A DNA stretch of 64,000 nucleotides from the NCBI GenBank assembly GCA_013368445.1, contig JAACJO010000006.1, forward strand, positions 1,054,001 through 1,118,000, written 5' to 3'. The stretch comes from Leucocoprinus leucothites (Eukaryota > Basidiomycota > Agaricomycetes > Agaricales > Agaricaceae). The notes under the pieces are model-generated. The model saw only the letters and a list, made by a program, of their open reading frames with translations, did not search any database and was not told the DNA's origin. A program made the translations under genes and the position numbers. Positions 10,782 to 22,685 of this stretch are shown here, piece by piece (position 1 is the stretch's first letter; each line of letters starts with the position of its first letter).

Positions 10782-12584
10782 TCAAGAAATGAAGACTTTG
10801 CGGAGCTCGGAAAATGTACAGGTTTCACCCGTTCTAGGACAAGTAACAACGCTATTGTTCTTCGCTGCCATCTCTTGCATCGCCTACGCAATAAATCAAT
10901 TTAGGATCAGCTGGACAACATCAGGAAGCGCCTAACACACCTCTAGGGAATACACGCTCCCGCTGTTCGGAAACGCCATTGGCATATTATCCTCATCCAT
11001 AATCTTCCCAGTTATTCGACAGACAATCGTCGAGTTGGCATGATGGCTAAATGGGACCTCTTCTGCAAGCTTACCGAGTCCTAGAGGCTGTGCAACCGAG
11101 GCCGGAGACATCATCGCTCCAATCATTAATGCCGGACTTGAAGCTGATGTTGAGGTCGCCGTCGGAGAGAACTGCGACTTGTGGCTGGCGGCGTCGTGGC
11201 TGGACCCTGTTGTTGATGCGCCGGCCATAGTGACGTCTTTGTTGGTTGCTGCGCTCAAAGCGGCTGACTCTCCATCACATACGGGGCAGTCGACGTTCTT
11301 GGTATTCGTATCAAAACACGCTGGTAATTTGAGCGACGCTAGACCGGCGTAGAGCGAGAGGTGGAGTAGGGGTTCATTAGGGAGTGTATTGAGGTTGTAT
11401 ACAGCAAGGCGGAAGGACCGAATGAGATTCGCCCATCGCGCGACGTCGTACAGCCGCTGAATAGATGATGATCGGCGAAACAGCGCGGTGTATGAAGAGC
11501 CAGACTAACCTTGTAGGGGCCACACGTTGTGGTTGGAGGGAATGCAAGGAGTGCAGAGGCGCGCTTGATCTCTTCAAAATGAGTCTCCTGCCATGGAGCA
11601 AGGTGCTTCTTCGTGTATGCAATAGCTTCCTCGTTTCGTCGTTGGCGTGCCAACTCTATGAATTCCTGTAGCCGCAGCTCGAATTCCAGTGTGCTCTGTC
11701 ATAGGATAGGTAAGACTAGACCGAAGCCAAGCTCATGGTCAAACACAGACCTTAATTTTCCGAAGCGCCGCTTTGTTCTCACTACACCATGCCAGGGCCT
11801 CAGCACAGCTATGCCGTGCGAGTGCATCTTCAATCCGCTTGATGTCGGAGAACAAGTCAATGTCAACCAGTGTCTGTTGGGGAAGAGACAGGAGTCAATC
11901 ATCTTGCCGCTATGTCAAAAAACACCGAGGAGTTGCGCGGTAGGTACCTGGATGTCCTTGTCTCGGGCAATCCGTTTCGCAGTCCGTTCTTTACCGTTCC
12001 TTAGGGTCCAATCTACAAGCCACCGATCCAAGCGGGTGTCTGCCCATCTTGAGAACTCTGGTTCGGTGGTACTCTGTATAGATTCGATCGTGGCAAGATG
12101 TTCCAGTCGTTCCCGCATCACATCCAGCGTGGGCTTGCCTGCAGTTTCATTCAGATCCGAGAGCTGACGTTTCAAGTCGCATGAATGAAGGCATAGGAGC
12201 AAAAGCCAGAGGCGAAGTGGAGTAAACAGCATAAGCCAGAATTCAATAGGATACTCAAGGTAAGCTGAACAAACCTTGCGTTTCAGGGATTCCACTCTCC
12301 CTATCATACCATCTACTGACTTGAGCGCGTCCTCAGTAGTCAAGGTACCCGCTCCTGCTCTGTTGACAAGATCATTTGAAGCATTCTGGAGCGGTCCAAA
12401 TTCCTTTTCAACGTTTCTCTGTGATGTCCGGAACACTTTGCGGTAGTTCTCATACGGAACCTATGAAATGACAACGGCTTTGCTGAGTGAATGGGTTGAA
12501 TCAGTGAACGTAAAGTAGACGTACACGAACAAACGGCTGCTCCAACATCAGGACACCTTCGACGTTGAGTTTGTTATTGGCCAT
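10782..12584 (-). CDS. FYV10: GID/CTLH E3 ligase subunit Fyv10/Gid9 (MAEA homologue)
   Basis: Seven exons in frame give 462 aa: 12584-12525, 12460-12275, 12163-11948, 11873-11751, 11695-11510, 11456-10941, 10883-10782. An N-terminal helical part is followed by LisH/CTLH-type sequence (RWLVDWTLRNGKERTAKRIA, DIDLFSDIKRIEDAL), the CRA-like stretch (EALAWCSENKAALRKIKSTL, EFELRLQEFIELAR), and a C-terminal degenerate RING: VCRITGKIMDEDN, FPNSGSVYS, then VTCPRTGE and FSELRKVFIS in the last exon. Family members form the catalytic core of the GID complex with Gid2, degrading gluconeogenic enzymes in yeast. A Ser/Ala/Thr-rich insertion of ~55 residues before the RING is the one unusual part. MAEA is 396 aa and yeast Fyv10 516, so length fits. 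Confidence 0.92.
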
Positions 12585-13876
12585 GTATGCATGCAGTGGG
12601 TTGAGTCTGACGGCCTCGACGTATGTACTGAGTTATGGACAAGTGGTGCCAGCATCAGTGTTACGACTCTGTCCAGATATGGACGCCGGTCCGCGGCCCG
12701 TTTCTCTGGCCGGTCTTCCGCGATCTTCTACCTTCAGGTCGGATTACTTAGTAGGAATCCTGGCATTTTACAACATTCAGTATGGGATTTCAACTCTATA
12801 AACACCTGTCATAGTCTCTAACAGTTCTCTGGGGTGTTAAAAGCGCCAGTTCAGCTAATATATGGGTTTAAGTAATTGATTTAATCCTGCTGCGGCCTGA
12901 ACCAGGTTTCCGTACGGTTTGAAGATGACTGTAGGTTTCGGCATTCTAACAAGAGGATCCAGCCTTCTGAGCCAAGAAGGAATCCCTGAACTCAAGGGTA
13001 TAAGTAGCATAATGCATACCACTAACTGGGAGCCCTACTCGCCGGAGTACAAATGTTTGTCACTACTGACGACACCTCGACATCCTCCTGCTCGACGCGC
13101 CAACTGCTTGGAGCATAACAGAGAGATGACTTCAATGGGAATCACAGTTCGGTACCGTTAGTATTGTATTAAGGCAGACGGAACCCTGAGCTTCAAGACT
13201 AAATCATAAACCGGCTATGTAAGATTGCGACCAAATGGCGCATACTCTACATCTATTCATCGGCAGGTCGTGCCGCAAATGTAACAAGCCACACTTGTCT
13301 GACATGCTTTTGCCACGAGGAGCCTATCGATTTCCGCTCGCTTATGCAGGAGATAATTGATTCGGAACTCGCTAGAGAGTTTGTGGAGGGAGAGTCAAGC
13401 ATCCAAGTAAGACACCCGTGAAATAGACAGAAAGCCGGGGCCAGCTTTCCGGGAAGTATGTGTATGAGCGAACGTTCAATAGTCAGCGGTAGTCAGCCCG
13501 CGTATCGGGACGAGTGAGATCCCGAGGCCTGAGGAGTCGACCGGTTCCCGATGCATTAGGGTGTATCTGTTTTGACTTTTCCTCTAGTACTCTACTACTT
13601 TCAACTACCTAAAAGCGGTGCGGCTCCTCACGACACATGGCATTCTACAAGCTTTTGACACCACTTATAGAGCCAGGGGGCAGCGGACTGTTGCGACCAG
13701 TGGAAATGTCAGGATGGGAAAACATATCGGATGTAATCCTGGAGCCGGAAGAAATATTGATCGTAATTTGATCAAATGCGTCATTATTGCAACCAAGTGA
13801 TTTAAATTCCAGATAAAGAGCGACATTCCTTGGCTTATCGTTCTCATCAGCTCTTTCTCTCGTCCTTCGTAGTACC
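12585..13876. other. Intergenic between divergent genes
   Basis: Divergent promoter region for the Fyv10-like gene and the aldo-keto reductase, 1.3 kb. At 13270-13420 two overlapping plus-strand frames contain Cys pairs (CRKCNKPHLSD in one, CLTCFCHEEP in another). They look like a scrap of coding sequence, but neither frame extends into a gene. Confidence 0.4.
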
Positions 13877-15190
13877 ATGCCTGCCAGTACATCTGTTAAG
13901 CTCAATACCGGTGCTGAGATGCCCACTGTGGGCCTTGGTAAGTTCCCTTTTCGGTTGAGGATCTACGATTATCTTATCTTAACTGTTTGTCGCTTTGATC
14001 TGATAACTAGGCACTTGGAAATCCAAGCCTGGAGCTGTCGAGGTTGCTGTCGCTCATGCCCTGAAACATGGCTACAAGTCTATTGATACCGCAGCTGCAT
14101 ATGCTAATGAGGCTGAGGTTGGCAAGGGTATTAAGGACTCCGGCGTTCCTCGCGACCAGTTCTTCCTAACGACCAAGCTCGACAACTGTGACCACAAAGA
14201 CGTTGAAGGTGCTTTGAACAAGAGCTTGGCTAAGCTTGGAACAGATTACCTTGATCTTTGTGCGTATTCTTTAGCTTGTACTTCTTTACGGTCTTTGTTC
14301 TAATGTTTCTCAAGGGTTGATGCACTGGCCGGCACCCATGAACGCCGATTGTTCGGCATCTGATAAATCTGTAAGTCTTGATTCATCACTCGCCTGAAGT
14401 AGAATACCCAAACGGGTAACGCAGATCGACTGGCTCGACACCTGGAAGAAGATGGTCGAGGTGCAAAAGGCGAACCCAAAGAAACTTCGCGCGATCGGTA
14501 GGTCAATCTCAGTTGGCGATTGTCCTCGCACACTCAGCTGGGGCTGTACAGGTGTTTCCAACTTCTCCGTCAAGTTCTTGACTCGCCTTTTGGAGAACTC
14601 TGACACCGTACCCGCTGTGAATCAGATCGAGCTCCACCCGTAAGAAATTACTTTGATCATGGTGTACATCTACTTAGACTGTCGTGATCCCAGTTCTTGC
14701 CCTCAAGAGGAGCTCGTCGACTTCTGTCGCAGCAAGGGCATCGTTGCCACTGCATACTCCCCCCTCGGTTCTGACAACTCACCTCTACTCACCAACCCCG
14801 TTGTCGAGAAACTTGCTAGCAAGTACAAGGTCCAGCCAGCTAACATTCTCATTTCTCTTCAGGCCAACAGGCCGGGTGTCAATGGTATGTACAAGATGCT
14901 TTTATTACGCGGCCAACCTCATGAATATCTCGGTAGTCCTCCCCAAATCTGTGACACCCGCTCGCATTGAATGTAAGATTCATGATTTAACCCCATAAAT
15001 TATCCCCTATTCTTACTATGATCACTTCTATATAGCCAACTCCAAGATCATCGACCTTACCCCTGAAGAAATTGCGGAGTTGCAGAGCATCGATAAGACG
15101 AAGCACTTCCGTGCCTGCCACCCATCCTGGACTGGTTGGGGAAGTCTCGGTTTCCCTGACTGTCTCGACGCCGATAACAACACCTTCTAA
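13877..15190 (+). CDS. Aldo-keto reductase
   Basis: Eight exons in frame give 302 aa: 13877-13937, 14011-14259, 14315-14370, 14425-14497, 14552-14639, 14694-14884, 14937-14972, 15036-15190. The catalytic tetrad is visible: Asp and Tyr in SIDTAAAYANE, Lys in FLTTKLDN, His in LMHWP. The NADP-binding end is VLPKSVTPARIE. Also typical are RAIGVSNFS and NQIELHP. The family reduces aldehydes and ketones to alcohols with NADPH in the cytosol; the closest types are glycerol/xylose/D-galacturonate reductase-like enzymes, and the substrate cannot be told from sequence. Length (~300-320) is normal. Minor oddity: NILISLQANRPGVN reads Leu-Gln-Ala where Trp-Gln-Val is common. Confidence 0.92.
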
Positions 15191-16428
15191 GGATGATAGA
15201 TTTAGAAATTATTATTCGTCATTTATCTGGGTTACGTATAGCTTTATCGTCGTTCCAACAAGTACGACATGATGATATCCAATATCGATATTGACAAAGC
15301 TCGAGACTGACCGTGTCTTTCCGTGGTTAACACCTGCAATACAAAATACAGTCTGATAACACATGTCCATGGTGGGAAAGTAATCGGATAATCAAGGAGC
15401 TTATCCCGAGAGTTGTATTCTAATTCTTGTGAGGGGATTGAATACGAGTGGTAGGGGGTCCTAGACTTGTCAAACCGCCGTTCGGGTTTTCCTGAACGAG
15501 CAGTTCTACTATCATACACATACTCAGGGATATCTCAACCCTTCACCTCGAGGCCGTCTGGCAGGTGGACAGCCTCAGTTAATTCGAAGCAGGGAGCCTC
15601 TTCGGACAATATTTTCTGGGTATCCTGGCCAGTTTGCCGAATCTCAAGTATATCTTCCAACCACTCCGCTTTCGGGCAAAGCAGGGGAATAGTTGGACGC
15701 CATAGGAGAAGACCAGTACGCTCTCGGTGTCTTCGCCGAGGTAGATAGACGACTGACAGCCCGGCTCGACTACCATTGTTCACAATTACTCTAACGCTGG
15801 CTCTTCACGAGAGCGCGGTACTAGGGCTACACCGTCGGAGGATCCTAAAGGCACCGGTAAAGACCTCTTCTCAAGAGGCAAGGATATAGATAACCTTCCG
15901 AACATCACAAGACAATCAGGGTATCCAAACATGGCTTTATTGTTGATCCAAGAAAAAATTGTATACGAAAGAGTCAAATTAAACGAAAGTGGTATCTTGT
16001 GTGGCACATTGTATCAAATATAAATGCATACAGGAGGTGAGACCAAAAAAAGAAACAATACTAGTGAGATTAGAAAAAAGTTAAAACGAATGTGTATATG
16101 ATTCCCTGAGCGATTATTAAGGGTCATAGTTTGAGCAAAAAAAGGATAGGAGGAGAAAGAGACACATAACAAAAGGCAAACAAGTCAAGAGAGAGAGAGA
16201 TACGGAGAGGACATCGTTCAAGGAGAGACGTGCGTCAGAGACAAGTATATGGCAGGAATAACAAAGGTGTGAGAGGAGGGATATAATCACAAGTAAAAAA
16301 AACCGAACGAAACCAATAGCCCCAACACTACATCATGACAGCAACGTCAACAACAGCAGAGAAACAGATACACCAACCACATGCATATGATGAACTTGGG
16401 GAATGAGGGTGGGGATAATGACCTTCCT
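15191..16428. other. Intergenic; possible coding scrap
   Basis: Holds two converging 3' ends. A minus-strand frame at 15535-15783 (82 codons) has normal protein-like composition but no start context, no exons I could attach and no family I recognise. The stretch 16020-16400 is purine-rich and probably 3' untranslated sequence of the large gene that follows. Confidence 0.35.
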
Positions 16429-19400
16429 CTACTGATCCGCAGAAGGCCCAACAGAACTCTTCGCCGCTCTCTTCGACCCAAACCTCAGCTTACTCCCCTC
16501 ACCTCTCGCCCACGAGAACAGCCCTCCACCTTCATGACTCCTCGAACTATCCGCCTTGGATTTCAGAGACCAAGCAGGCGAAGCCGGCCTATTCAGCTCC
16601 AACGGATTCGGATCCAAATGATGCTGCTGATTATCCGTACTCTGTCTTCTCAGAGTGCTCATCAGAGGCGCAGTGTGCGCATGAGTTTGTGCTTGAGCTT
16701 GAGCCTGGAGCTGTGAGATAGGATGCGAAGCAAGAGCATGATGGTGGTGATGATGATGGTGATGATGTTTCCCTGAATGGCCAACTGTATGCCTTCCATC
16801 ACAACACGCGCGTACATTCTCCAGCCCTTCAAACCCACCATCCGACATGGTCTCATCGTGCAATTCAAAGTCCAGATCTTCATCCTCATCCCCCGGCTGC
16901 TCAACGTCCACGAAGGACTTTGTCGGGCTGTACGGGCTCTCAGGAGTAGGACCGTTCCACCTCAAGTACTCGAGAGCTGGGGTACCAGAACGTTTGCTCA
17001 CAGATCCCTTGTTGACGGATAACTGTGAGCGAGAGCGTTTGCCTCTAGGTGTGGTGTTCCACGTGTCACCTGGGGTGGTTCGCCTCGAGCTGCGGTAACT
17101 CTGAGGACTAGAAAGGAGACGCTGGCGGCGTTGCTCGCGATCATCGTCGGTGATATACTCGGGGCTCTGGAGTCCGGGAGATTCATCAACATTGTTCACG
17201 TTCGGGCTTGGTCTGGAGAGCAGGTACTTGAGAGCCTGTGAAGAATGTGCATCAGCAACACGGTACTTTTCCAAAGATTAGGTTCAACTCACATTCACCC
17301 AGATGTCATGTCTTTCCTTTGTAGGAGCGGTGATCTTCATCTCACGTTGAGGAGTCGACACAACAACACTGTACTGGTACAAGCCTGGCGGCATCGGGTT
17401 AGGATCTAGAACGGATCTCACACCCTCAATATATGCTACAAAGGAAAAAGAAAAGTCAATCAGCCAACCATCCAAAACCAAGAAGAAAAAGGGGTTACGT
17501 ACCACTCTTCGCACTAGACTCATTTACATTCGAGCTCCCAGGATCCGACGAACTCCAGTACAACGTCTTGGTATACGGATGCACCCAGAAGAATCTCCTA
17601 TGCCTCCTCTCCCCGTGCCCCTTCCCAATCGCCTTCCTCGTGTACTTGTACATAAACTCTCCAATCATCGTCTGCGTAATCGCATGAATAATCGCAGGAT
17701 CCGTGCCTCCCTGCATACCCATGCCCATACCACCACTACGACCGGACAAAGTATTCCTCCCGGGTGTCGAGGGCGCATCACGAACATGTTGTCCTCCAGC
17801 AGTCGTCGACCTCACGCTCGCATTCCTATTCAGCCCACCATGTCCATGCTCAGAAGACGAAATCGACGACCTCGGGGACCGCTCAGAAAGCACAAGCGAA
17901 GTACTCGTAGCCGAAAACTGTCTCCTCTCAACCGTTACATTACCCACAGTCCCAGTCGGCCCATTATTACCACCAGACTTGAAACTGCTTGTGCTGGGCA
18001 GCTGCCTCAAGTTCGTGTTTGAAGGCGACATCGTACTCACGGTATGGGTGCTCCTCATACTTCCAAACGCTCCGAGGTTCTTGCTCACGCCGGGAACATT
18101 GAGGACACTACCAAACGTAGGTGTCGTTGCGCGGTGAATAAGTTCCGGCGGCGGCGGAGACGAGGGACGTGGAGGCGGAACACCACCAGAAGACGATCCA
18201 CCACGACGATCTGGGATGAAATTAGGCGGAGGCATAGTGCTGGGCGGAGGAGGCGCTTTAGGCGGAGGGGGAAGAACCATCATGGGTGGTTTGGACTTGT
18301 CGATCGCGTTGAGAAGAACCGGACGCGCTGCTGCATCACCACCAAACGAGGAAATTCCACTCTCCACCGACTGTCTCCGGTCTGAAGTCGACAATCTACT
18401 CGGCCTCGAGAGCAAAGTAGGCACAGCACCACTAGTGTCTCTAATCGGCGACGGAGGTGCAGCTCCAGTTCCATTAGCAGTCGGCGGAATAAACTGGAAT
18501 TGCTGAGAATGTCCAGTCGAGCCAACACGGAAGAGATTCGGTGACGAAGTAACACCATTGGCTCCTGTCGGGGGAACGAAAACCGGTCCATGCATCGACG
18601 TGGTCGACGAGAGATGTCGTCTTGGGATATCCATCAATGTCGACTGCTCGAAACTCAACGATGGTCCCTCATCCACAAGAATGTCCGTCTGAACCTCCAT
18701 CTCTTTCGTCTCCGGTCTCACCGCCTCAACAGGGACAGATACCTTCACCTCTCTAACAACCTCCACAGGAACCTCTTTGATCACTTCAACCTTGACCTCC
18801 TTCACGACTTCCTTCACGACTTCCTTCACAACCTCCACTTCCACAGGAACCTCTTTAACCACCTCGACCTTGACCTCCTTGATTACCTCAACCTCTTTAA
18901 TGACTTCCACAGGCACCTCAACTCTCACTTCCCTAATCACCTCCACCTCCTTCGTCACAGGTACCTCAACCATAACCTCCTTAACCACTTCCACCTCTTT
19001 CACCACTTCCACGTCCTTCTGCACCGTAACAGGTACAGGCACCTCCACTTTCACTTCGCGTACAACTTCAACCGGTACCTCTTTCACCACCTCTTTGATC
19101 ACCTCTTTGATCACCTCTACGGGAACTTGCACCTCCCTCACAACCTCTTTAATGACCTCCACGGGAACCTCGACATGCTTGATCACTTCTACAGGGACCT
19201 CTTTCACCACCTCGACTTGGACCTCTTTAATGACCTCGACGGGCACTTTGACTTCTTTGATCACCTCAACGGGCACCTCCACCTCTCTGATCACTTCCAC
19301 GGGCACTTCGACTCTAACCTCCTTCACAACTTCCACGGGAACCTCAACCCTCACCTCCCTCACAACCTCCACAGGAACCTCTACAGGCACCTCCCTCACG

Positions 19401-22400
19401 ACCTCCACGATCTCCTTCTCAGGCTCAAAGCTCGCAGAGACACCAACCTCCTCATACGTAGCAAGAGGAACTTGATGTCCAGTATAAAACGAAGCCATCG
19501 ACGACCTTCCACTCTCCAGATTCCCGCTCACAGGCCCATCCGTCCTTGTAACCTTGAGACTCTCGCTGTCGGATTCAGAATCAGACGGGAACTCGTGATC
19601 AGAAACGGTCATAATCGAATGGAAGCTCTCTCTCGATTCAGAGAATGCACTCGAGATGCCTGAAGGTGTGACCATGTTGATGCTGGCTCTAGCATCATAA
19701 TAGTCTGTTTCGGTTTCAGTCTCGTCCGCGGTATCGTCGGCACCAGTTTCGGTTTCCTCTCCATCAGAGTAATCGGTGGCTTCAGTAAAAGCGGTGGAGA
19801 GGGGACGAGAGAGGAATGAACGTGTGATGGTGTTGTCGTTGCTAGAGGATGCTGAAGCCGCGAGATCAGCTTGGGTGATGGTTGTCCTACGTAAACCTTC
19901 AGGATAAGGTTTCTTCGCTTTGATCGTGGACGGTAGAGAAGCAGACGACGAAGTAAGCGGCTCGAAGACCGCAGTGGGTTCCGTCTGCATCTCCACTTCC
20001 ACCTTTGTTGCCGTCGACGATGACTCTTGCACAGGATCGGTCTGACATCCAAACTCTCTCATCTCAATCTCTTCCTCCACATCATCCATATCCATTTCAC
20101 CCTTCTCTACCCCGTCTAAACCTCCCAAAACCTCATCATCGTCACCAACAACCTCCTTCCTCCATGCTCTCATCTCTTCATCCTCCTCTCTGATGCTATC
20201 CTCAACACCCAACACTGTTGAACTAAACTCATCACCCTTCGTACTTGGACTATCAGACAATCCAAGTTCAGCAGCTAATGCGCTTGGATTATCATTGACA
20301 AGTGAAGGCGGCCGAGCTTCTTTAAACGGTACACCTCCCCGTCCTGCACGTCTTCCTCCACTAGACGATGATGACGATGACGGCAAGTGCCCTCTTCGTT
20401 TGGTAGACCCACGACGAGAAAGCAATGAATGACGAAGTGGCGAACCAGCAGCATAGTTGGAAGAGCTCGAAGGAACGCGTTTAAGAACATTTGCAAATGC
20501 CGGATCCATCCCTTCAACAGAAGCTACGCTCGTCCTATTCGATGCTGGAGGCGAAGGAGATCTCGACGCCCTCGAACCATTGAAAAAGTTTTCTTCCTCT
20601 TCCTCGTCAGCGGACTTGAATGTAATGGGAGGAACAGGTGGTGGTAGTGAGGTTTCTCGACTGCCCGACTCGTCATCGGATGTATGTGCAGGTGAAGCAG
20701 CAGCCATTCCAAGTCTTTGAATGAGTGTGATTCCTCCTCTGCCTGAACCGCGACCTCCGCGACGGGAAGAACCGCGAAGTGCACCGACTTTGAATGGAGT
20801 GCCCCCGCGACGGGACCTGTTTGCTCGGGTGGAGGGAGGAGGTTCAGGTGTGTCGAGTTCATCATCTAGGGTATCTTCGACGCCTTCAAGGTCTTCACCA
20901 TCTTCGCCATTTGCAGATGCGCTGCCACTTGCGGCTTGTTCTAGTTTGATCCTCAGCATTTTTTCCCTGTTTAGACTTCCTTTGAGGGTATTGATTTGTC
21001 GTTGAGCGTGTGCTAGACGTTGTTGGAGTGCTTCTATTTCATTAGAGGGATGGTTGGGGGATAGGAATGATCGACGGAGAGGTGAATCTTCTGGAGTGTC
21101 GACTTCAAACTCGGCAGCAAACGCATCGGCGGGGAGCATCATCCCGGAGGTGTCGTATTTCCTCCTGTTCGTCGAGACACCCGTCGAGAAGGGATCAATC
21201 TCGGTGCCAGTTTCTGTACCAGCGGGAGTGATAAAGCCCTCTGTGCCCGTGGCATTTCCGGGTGTCAACGGGGAACCAAACTTGGGTAACCTCCGGTTAG
21301 CACGAGTCAATTCCTGCTTAAGTTGGTCGACGGAGGATTGCAAGTCAGACTTGTCACGAGCGAGGCCAGCCGCGTGTTTGCGCGCCTGAGCGACATCGGA
21401 TTCATGCTTAGACTTGAGGTCTACAAGCTGGGCCGCGGCTTTCTCGGATTCAGTTTTGTAGTGGTCTAGAGAATCGCGGGTGGTGTTGAGGACCTTGGCA
21501 GACTTTTTGAGTTCGGATTCGAGACGCGTGACATCGAACTGGGAGTCAGTGAGTTGAGAGCGGAGTTCTTGGAGCGTGACCTCGAGGTTCCAATTTTCTT
21601 CTTTGTATTTGTCTATGGGTGGAGCGTGAGCGGTACATTAATGAAATGAAGAATGATGGGTGGGCGGGAATGAAGGGGGATGGGTGGATACACATACCCG
21701 AGCTCTGTTCTTGCTGCTTGAGGGTGGTTTTGAGAGCCTCGACAGTCTTTTCGAGATCATCCCTCTCTTCCTTCATGTCCTGGATAGCCTTATCCCGCTC
21801 TGTTAGGAGGCTTTGGAGGCGTCGAATCTCCGCAAGTAAATTGTTGCCAATGTCCATCGCAAATTCTTGATATGAGTGGAATCACCGCCATCACCGTGAT
21901 AAATCGACTGTCAATAAACGTAAGGGAGAAGGAGGAGAGAGACCGACCGGGATCGATGAATGAGCGGTTTGCCGCGTTTTTGGCGCGACGGGTCTGGCCC
22001 GCAGCGGAGCCCTGAGGCCGTTTGTGCTCTGAGGCGTCATGCGGGAGGTCGGCAAAGGCGGGGGACGGAGACGGTTGGGTTCCATTCTGATAGCGCTAAA
22101 CGAAGACTTAGTAAGAGGACTAGAAGCCGACTACCGGATACACACTTTTGAGCTGGCACCAAAGGAGGCGCTGAGCTGGGCATTCTCTGCGTCCCAGGCA
22201 AGAATGGCGTCGCTGAGTTCGCGGTACTTGTCCTTCGCCTGTGGATCGTTGACTTCCTCCTCCTCTCCCTTGTCGCCAACCAACTCCTGCAGTTGCCGTA
22301 TCCGCTCCTCGAGCTCCATCTGCTGTGCCAACACGCGCTGGCCGAGATTTCCAGCCTGTTGCAGCTGCTTTTCCTTCCTGTCGAGGAGATTCTGAAGATA

Positions 22401-22520
22401 AAAGTTCATGTCGCCTGCCGTTGTTGCTACAAAGGGGTCTGCAGCGCCCGGCGGGGGCATATCGATGCCCTCAGGGGTATTCATGTTGCTGTGAGCAGCG
22501 GGGAGAGGGTCTGAGGCCAT
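16429..22520 (-). CDS. NUM1: Num1/Mcp5-like cortical anchor with PH domain
   Basis: Six exons keep frame and give 1913 aa: 22520-22146, 22086-21948, 21865-21698, 21612-17503, 17435-17293, 17235-16429. Residues ~35-80 form the coiled-coil start typical of Num1/Mcp5 (MNFYLQNLLDRKEKQLQQAG), which in yeast binds mitochondria and dynein. More coiled coil follows to ~residue 320. The middle is acidic/Ser-rich, with a Val/Glu/Lys/Pro repeat at ~960-1190 and a proline-rich segment at ~1290-1360. A PH domain (~1530-1660: GEFMYKYTRKAIGKG, RRFFWVHPYTKTLYWS, GVRSVLDPNP) should bind PI(4,5)P2 at the plasma membrane. The tail has a run of ten His. The role inferred is anchoring dynein and mitochondria/ER to the cortex. 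The gene is head-to-head with the SH3-PX gene. Confidence 0.88.
18720..19410 (-). repeat. Coding repeat of EVPVEV(V/I)KEV type
   Basis: About 230 codons of the Num1-like protein consist of degenerate 7-11-residue units built from EVPVEV, EVVKEV, EVIREV and KVEV. The alternation of hydrophobic Val/Ile with Glu/Lys suggests an extended or beta-like spacer rather than a coiled coil. On the opposite strand this creates a spurious Thr/Ser-rich open frame. Confidence 0.85.
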
Positions 22521-22685
22521 TCCGGGCCTCTAAATGTGTCCTCTCTCTGGGACTGTGTAGGGGGTTCGGTGCAGGAAACAGGCCACTCCCTATTTCGGCA
22601 TACAACCAACTCCTTCGAATGTTCCCACGCTCACTGATCGAGCGTTTATTGCCGTTTTCGGTCTTCTCTCCGGTATGCTCGAGCC
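22521..22685. promoter_or_regulatory. Compact bidirectional promoter
   Basis: Only 165 bp separate the start codons of the Num1-like (minus) and SNX9-like (plus) genes. Both promoters and both 5' leaders must fit or overlap here. No clear TATA box is visible. Shared regulation of two plasma-membrane-associated proteins is an inference from the spacing. Confidence 0.5.

Noticed and set aside
1698..15190. Secondary-metabolite cluster (P450, reductase nearby)
   Set aside because: No synthase or transporter is present, and the genes between are housekeeping (AdipoR-like, Fyv10, tRNA).
16740..16775. CAT/CAC-rich microsatellite
   Set aside because: It encodes the ten-His run in the Num1-like tail, so it is not a separate feature.
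18720..19410. Possible CRISPR-like or satellite array
   Set aside because: Units are short, degenerate and in frame; it is a coding repeat in a eukaryotic gene.
18590..19663. 357-codon and 232-codon plus-strand frames rich in His/Asn/Leu and Thr/Ser
   Set aside because: They are exact antisense shadows of the EVPVEV repeat of the Num1-like protein.
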